NCBI GenBank assembly: GCA_000771265.1
Contig: JDUB01000015.1
Span: 19,161-83,160, forward strand
Reading direction: 5' to 3'
DNA length: 64,000 nt
Origin: Bifidobacterium thermophilum DSM 20210
GTDB lineage: Bacteria; Actinomycetota; Actinomycetes; Actinomycetales; Bifidobacteriaceae
In this document: one piece after another, positions 60,100 through 64,000 of the stretch
How the letters are laid out: each line of letters begins with the position of its first letter
Numbering within the stretch: position 1 is the stretch's first letter
Notes under the pieces: generated by a model
Database searches by the model: none
What the model saw: the letters and a program-made list of their open reading frames with translations, nothing else
What the model was told of the DNA's origin: nothing
Translations under genes and position numbers: made by a program

Positions 60100-61215
60100 A
60101 TGAAGAAATCCGCGCTTTCCATGAAACAGTCCTATATCGTGTGCGCTGTGGGTATCGCCGTCCTGTTCGGCCTGCTGATGGCGGTATGCGAATCCGGGGC
60201 CGCGAACACGTATATCAAGGGCATCCTGATGACCTGCTGCATCGCGGTCATCATGACCACGTCCCTGAACCTGACGGTCGGCGTGCTTGGCCAGCTGACA
60301 CTCGGCTGCTGCGGTTTCGAGATGATTGGCGCCTACTCTGCTGCCCTGCTCAGCAAAATGATTGTCGCCAAGGGCATCGCGATGGATCCGACCGCCCGCT
60401 TCCTGCTCACGATTTTCGTGGGCGCTGTGATCGCTTGCATTTTCGGCATTCTGGTCGGTATCCCGGCGCTGCGTCTGCATGGCGATTACCTGGCGATCAT
60501 CACCCTCGGCTTCGGCGAGATCATCCGCGTTGTGCTGCAGAACATCCCCGCCGCCGGCGGTGTCGGCCTTGATAAGGGCCAGGCCGGTCAGGCGCTTATC
60601 GGCATCGACCGTATCGCCAACCTGTACGTGGTGTTCTGGATCACCGTGCTCACTGTCGTGCTGCTGTTCATGTTCGCCCGTTCCCGCTACGGCCGTGCGG
60701 TCAAGGCGATTCGCGACGACGAGATCGCGGCCAGCGCATCTGGATTGAACGTCACGTACCTCAAGGTGCTCGTGTTCGCGATTTCCGCGTTCTTCGCAGG
60801 GCTCGCCGGCGGCATTTACGCGCAGTATATGGGTTCGCTCACCCCGGCGTACGCGGGCTGGCTGCAATCCACGAATTACGTGATCATGGTCGTGTTCGGC
60901 GGCATGGGTTCGCTTACCGGCTCGATTCTTTCCGCTATTGTGCTCACGATTCTGCCGGAGGCGCTGCGCGCGTTCTCCGACTATCGCATGCTCGCCTACT
61001 CGGTGGTGCTGGTCGTGTTCATGATCTTCCGTCCGCAGGGTATTTTCGGTTCGTGGGAGTTCTCGCTGCCGAAGCTCATCAACCGCATCATCTACCGCAA
61101 CGGTCGTGGCGGCGCGGCGAAGGCGGCCATCGCGGCAGAAACCGCGGAATCTGGCGACGTGACTGCAACAGCGGCCGCAGCGCAATCCGCGGAACCCGCC
61201 GGAAAGGAGGCGTGA
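60100..61215 (+). CDS. livM: Branched-chain amino acid ABC permease LivM
   Basis: 371-residue permease with about 9 helices: TSLNLTVGVLGQLTLGCCGFEMIGAY, LRLHGDYLAIITLGFGEIIRVVLQN and GLAGGIYAQYMGSLTPAY are typical of LivM. The last ~40 residues are Ala-rich and cytosolic. ATG 60100 follows GAGAAGG and lies two bases past the livH stop; an in-frame GTG at 60094 overlaps livH. Partner of LivH in the heterodimeric channel. Confidence 0.95.
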   Translation: MKKSALSMKQSYIVCAVGIAVLFGLLMAVCESGAANTYIKGILMTCCIAVIMTTSLNLTVGVLGQLTLGCCGFEMIGAYSAALLSKMIVAKGIAMDPTARFLLTIFVGAVIACIFGILVGIPALRLHGDYLAIITLGFGEIIRVVLQNIPAAGGVGLDKGQAGQALIGIDRIANLYVVFWITVLTVVLLFMFARSRYGRAVKAIRDDEIAASASGLNVTYLKVLVFAISAFFAGLAGGIYAQYMGSLTPAYAGWLQSTNYVIMVVFGGMGSLTGSILSAIVLTILPEALRAFSDYRMLAYSVVLVVFMIFRPQGIFGSWEFSLPKLINRIIYRNGRGGAAKAAIAAETAESGDVTATAAAAQSAEPAGKEA

Positions 61216-61216
61216 G

Positions 61217-62059
61217 ATGGCTGATCAACCAATCCTGCGCGCCGAACATCTCGGCATCACCTTCGGTGGTTTGCGCGCTGTTGATGATTTCAATATGACC
61301 ATCAATAAGGGTGAGCTTGTCGGCTTGATCGGCCCGAACGGCGCCGGCAAGACGACCGTGTTCAACCTGCTCACCGGCGTGTATAAGCCTACTGATGGCG
61401 AATTCTGGCTGGACGGCGAGAAAATGAATGGCAAGAAGACCTATCAGGTCGTGCGTGCCGGCATTGCCCGAACCTTCCAGAACATCCGCCTGTTCAAGCA
61501 GATGACGGTCGAGGAGAATGTGCTTGTCGCGTTCAACGAGTCCTTCAGCTACCACATGGGCGGCGCGATCTTCCGCACCCCGCGCTTCTGGCGTGAAGAG
61601 CGGGAGATGCATCAGAAGGCCATCGACCTGCTGCGGATTTTCAAGCTCGAGGGTCTCGCCCAGACGCAGGCAGCGAACCTGCCGTATGGCGCCCAGCGCA
61701 AGCTCGAAATCGCGCGTGCGCTCGCGACCGGCATGAAGCTGCTGCTGCTTGACGAGCCGGCTGCCGGCATGAACCCGACTGAGACCGAGGATCTGCTCGA
61801 ATGCATCAACACGATTCGCGACCGGTTTGGCATTGCGATTCTGCTGATCGAGCATGATATGAGCCTCGTGATGAACGTGTGCCAGCGCATCCAGGTGCTT
61901 GATTACGGGCGCACGATCGCATCCGGCCTGCCTGAGGAGATTGCGCACAATCCGCGCGTGATTTCCGCTTACCTCGGCAGTGACGAGGATGAGGATGACG
62001 CGGCTGATGAGGCTGAGGGCGGTTACGCGGCTGATGGCAAGGAGGAGCACGATGCTTGA
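61217..62059 (+). CDS. livG: Branched-chain amino acid ABC ATPase LivG
   Basis: 280-residue ATPase: Walker A GPNGAGKTT, family-specific ARTFQNIRLFKQMTVEENVLV, signature variant LPYGAQRKLEIARAL, Walker B LLLLDEPAAGMNP, switch His in IEHDMS. Acidic C-terminal tail with Asp/Glu repeats. GGAAAGGAGG precedes the ATG, which follows the livM stop by one base. Forms the ATPase dimer with LivF. Confidence 0.96.
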   Translation: MADQPILRAEHLGITFGGLRAVDDFNMTINKGELVGLIGPNGAGKTTVFNLLTGVYKPTDGEFWLDGEKMNGKKTYQVVRAGIARTFQNIRLFKQMTVEENVLVAFNESFSYHMGGAIFRTPRFWREEREMHQKAIDLLRIFKLEGLAQTQAANLPYGAQRKLEIARALATGMKLLLLDEPAAGMNPTETEDLLECINTIRDRFGIAILLIEHDMSLVMNVCQRIQVLDYGRTIASGLPEEIAHNPRVISAYLGSDEDEDDAADEAEGGYAADGKEEHDA

Positions 62060-62756
62060 TATCAAGAACCTGAGCGTATCCTACGGTGCCATCGACGCGG
62101 TCAAGGACATCAGCCTGCACGTGGATGACGGCGAGATCGTGTCGCTGATCGGTGCGAACGGTGCCGGCAAGACCACGACCCTGCACACCATCACCGGGCT
62201 GGTGCCGGCCAAATCCGGCAGCATCATGTTCAACGGCCAGGACCTGCTGAAAACCAAGGCGAACCGGATTGTGACCCTCGGCATGGCGCACGTGCCCGAA
62301 GGCCGCCACGTGTTCACCCGCATGAGCGTGCAGGAGAACCTCGAAATGGGCGCGTACAGCCTCAAGGACACCTCGCATGTGGCTGAGGATCTGGACAAGG
62401 TGTACACGTATTTCCCGCGGCTCAAGGAGCGTCGTCGCCAGCTGGCGGGCACGCTTTCCGGCGGCGAACAGCAGATGGTCGCGATGGGCAGGGCGATGAT
62501 GAGCCGGCCGAACACCATTCTGATGGACGAACCGTCGATGGGCTTGTCGCCGAAGCTGGTCAAGGAGATTTTCCGCATCATCGAAAAGCTGCACGATGAA
62601 GGCATCACCGTGTTGCTGGTCGAGCAGAACGCGAAAATGGCTCTGTCGATTGCCGACCGCGCGTATGTGCTGGAAACCGGGCGCATCACCATGGAAGGCA
62701 AGGCCAGCGATCTGCTCCATGACGAGAAGGTGCGCAAGGCGTATCTCGGTGCGTGA
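62052..62756 (+). CDS. livF: Branched-chain amino acid ABC ATPase LivF
   Basis: 234-residue ATPase: LDIKNLSVSYGAIDAVKDIS, Walker A GANGAGKTT, VPEGRHVFTRMSVQENLEMG, signature LSGGEQQMVAMGRAM, Walker B ILMDEPSMGLSP, ending VRKAYLGA. ATG 62052 overlaps the livG stop by eight bases. Completes the KHMGF operon for high-affinity uptake of Leu, Ile and Val. Confidence 0.96.
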   Translation: MLDIKNLSVSYGAIDAVKDISLHVDDGEIVSLIGANGAGKTTTLHTITGLVPAKSGSIMFNGQDLLKTKANRIVTLGMAHVPEGRHVFTRMSVQENLEMGAYSLKDTSHVAEDLDKVYTYFPRLKERRRQLAGTLSGGEQQMVAMGRAMMSRPNTILMDEPSMGLSPKLVKEIFRIIEKLHDEGITVLLVEQNAKMALSIADRAYVLETGRITMEGKASDLLHDEKVRKAYLGA

Positions 62757-62925
62757 GTGTCGTTTGCGCTGATGGTAGGCGCAGACGTGTGAGGGGGAGT
62801 GACGGGGATCCTAACGTGGGTTCCGGTTACTCCCCTTTGCTGTTGTTTGGGTATTTGGTCGGTTGAGGTCGGTTGGGGTGGCCGATTCTGTCCGTGGCGT
62901 GACTGCCCGGTCGCACCACGTCGCG

Positions 62926-63390
62926 CTACTGCTTGCACACGTCAACCCAGTCGTCGGCGCCGGAGACGTCGTAGAGTTCGTCAGGCGTGAGTTTCACCGC
63001 GCTGTGGTCGTCGCCGCCCGCGGGGTAGACGGTGTCGAATTCGCGCAGGCTGCAGTCGAGGTAGACGCGCACGCCGTCCTTGATGCCGAAGGGGCACACG
63101 CCGCCCGGCTCGTGCCCGATATACGCGTCCACTTCGCCGAAGGGGATCATGCTCGCCTTGCTGTGGAAAGTGGCCTTGTACTTGCGATTGTCGACGCGCG
63201 CGGTGCCTTTGGCGACGATGATGATTGGCTGGCCGTCAAGCAGGAACGACAAGGATTTCGCGATGCGTTCGGGTTGCGTGCCGAGTGCCTGTGCCGCTTC
63301 GGCGACGGTGCCGCTGGCGGCTTCCAGCACGATGATTCGGTCGCCGTACCCGTGTGATGCCAAATATTCGTGCGCGTTGTCGAAAGACAT
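62926..63390 (-). CDS. ybaK: Cys-tRNA(Pro)/Cys-tRNA(Cys) deacylase, YbaK/EbsC type
   Basis: 154-residue aminoacyl-tRNA editing-domain protein that hydrolyses mischarged tRNA: RIAKSLSFLLDGQPIIIVAKG, and GHEPGGVCPFGIKDG, the conserved GxxxGGxxPxG loop, place it in the YbaK/ProX group. ATG 63390 follows AAGGAGCAGG; the longer frame to 63474 is not supported. Convergent with livF, 169 bases away. Confidence 0.94.
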   Translation of the reverse strand: MSFDNAHEYLASHGYGDRIIVLEAASGTVAEAAQALGTQPERIAKSLSFLLDGQPIIIVAKGTARVDNRKYKATFHSKASMIPFGEVDAYIGHEPGGVCPFGIKDGVRVYLDCSLREFDTVYPAGGDDHSAVKLTPDELYDVSGADDWVDVCKQ

Positions 63391-63461
63391 GCCTGCTCCT
63401 TGTCTGTGGTTGTGCGGTGGTTGTGTGGCCGGTCGGGTGCGCGAGCATACCCCCGTGCCTG

Positions 63462-63627
63462 CAACCGTTTGCATGCATACTGTTGTATGCCGGGAATCGG
63501 CCTGTCGTGTAAAGCTGCGGTGAACGGAATGTTGTTGTAGACACGCCGGCGAATCCGCTATTTGTGAAGATTTTCAATTCGTCAAACGTTTGACTTAGGG
63601 GGTAAAAGCAATCGTTTGCATGCAAAG
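63462..63627. promoter_or_regulatory. Palindromic operators before the prepilin gene
   Basis: GTCAAACGTTTGAC (63581-63594) is a perfect 14-bp palindrome; TTTGCATGCAAA (63615-63626) a perfect 12-bp one. A near-copy of the second, with the AACCGTTTGCATGCATAC context, lies at 63463-63480. The prepilin ATG is 78 bases after the last site. The regulator is not in the window. Confidence 0.65.
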
Positions 63628-63704
63628 GGTGTATGATGAAACTACTTTGCAGGTTCGTTGGTGAGCCAGTGAAGAACGAAGAACCTTATTGTAAGGAGAG
63701 AATC

Positions 63705-64000
63705 ATGAAGAGTGTTCAGAACGCACTGAATCGTCGCAAGAAGGGCGAGAAGGGCTTCACGCTGGTGGAGCTGCTCGTCGTGGTCATCATCATCGGCATC
63801 CTTGCCGCGGTGGCTGTGCCGATCTACCTGAACCAGCGCAAGTCCGCGTGGCGTTCCTCGGTCCAGTCCGATGTGAAGAACGCGTCGCTCGCACTGGAGA
63901 CGCTTTCCACCGAGAACAACGGCAAGATTCCGGCTGACGTTGCCGATACTTATGGCGAAGGCAAGAAGCAGCTTAAAGGTACGGATCAGGAGATCACGGT
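63705..64000 (+). CDS. Type IV prepilin / type II secretion pseudopilin, 3' end outside window
   Basis: 98 codons before the window edge. MKSVQNALNRRKKGEKG then FTLVELLVVVIIIGIL is a textbook prepilin leader: cleavage after Gly17, Phe as residue +1 (to be methylated), Glu at +5, and a long hydrophobic helix ending in NQRKSAWRS. The extracellular domain starts to unfold with LETLSTENNGKIPAD. GTAAGGAGAG precedes the ATG. Could be a com pseudopilin or a type IV pilus subunit; the following genes are not visible. Processed by a prepilin peptidase not in this window. Confidence 0.93.
   Translation, partial: MKSVQNALNRRKKGEKGFTLVELLVVVIIIGILAAVAVPIYLNQRKSAWRSSVQSDVKNASLALETLSTENNGKIPADVADTYGEGKKQLKGTDQEIT

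Noticed and set aside
62812..62916. Hairpins after livF as a further 73-bp array.
   Set aside because: Only one core of the right type is present (62899); the preceding palindrome is 87 bases away and unrelated.

Overview
The window is high-GC actinobacterial DNA and most likely a Bifidobacterium chromosome. The strongest marker is a 504-residue sucrose phosphorylase with its catalytic residues at 192, 232 and 290, as in the B. adolescentis enzyme. LacI-type sugar regulators, an actinobacterial alpha-glucosidase, a class C sortase pilus locus and frequent AGGAGG-type ribosome sites fit the same picture. I cannot name the species. No rRNA, tRNA, CRISPR array, complete insertion sequence or prophage was recognised.

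Layout. 1-4.5 kb: two overlapping Fluc/CrcB fluoride channel genes (the first open at the window edge), a LacI regulator and a CLC-type anion transporter. 5-8.8 kb: a DUF1653 gene and the sucrose phosphorylase/sucrose permease pair. 8.8-10.9 kb: about 2 kb without genes, dominated by a 125-bp tandem repeat. 10.8-14.1 kb: branched-chain amino acid (BCAA) related block with an operator, a Leu/Ile-rich leader peptide and attenuator, an MHS-type transporter and ilvC. 14.3-19.6 kb: an N-terminally truncated sialate O-acetylesterase, a LacI regulator, a small membrane protein and an ABC ATPase/permease pair. 20-27.8 kb: amino-acid permease, TetR regulator, cation/proton antiporter, LacI regulator and divergent alpha-glucosidase. 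28-30.2 kb: orphan HicB and an HTH/nucleotidyltransferase toxin-antitoxin-like pair. 30.4-38.4 kb: DivIVA-like gene, poly-G tract, and a sortase-dependent pilus cluster (srtC, VWA tip-like pilin, major pilin) bracketed by two paralogous HTH proteins. 38.5-43.4 kb: amino-acid permease and thiSFG under a TPP riboswitch. 43.6-49.8 kb: acyltransferase, PhzA/B-like protein, aldo/keto reductase, OFA transporter, F420-reductase-like enzyme with a divergent HxlR regulator. 50.5-55.3 kb: MarR regulator with a heterodimeric ABC exporter. 55.5-57.1 kb: Fic protein. 57.4-62.8 kb: complete liv BCAA ABC importer. 62.9-64 kb: YbaK deacylase and the start of a type IV prepilin gene.

How it works together. 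An identical 17-bp palindrome type (TGTCCAC-N3-GTGGACA) lies before the MHS transporter leader and before livK, 46 kb apart, with a weaker copy before ilvC; this suggests one BCAA regulon. LacI-type operators flank the alpha-glucosidase at both ends. The MarR gene has an operator over its -35 box and controls, by inference, the downstream exporter.

The most unusual material is intergenic. Palindrome-cored repeats recur with a period of 72-74 bp (one step of 70) at four places (24.1, 27.9, 49.8 and 57.1 kb) with different core sequences. A 125-bp GGGAGTT/AACTCCC repeat family occurs at 4.6, 9.7-10.7 and 40.1 kb. A ~44-bp CAAACTGGTTACGC palindrome family is dispersed from 9.5 to 19.9 kb and supplies stop codons to two genes.
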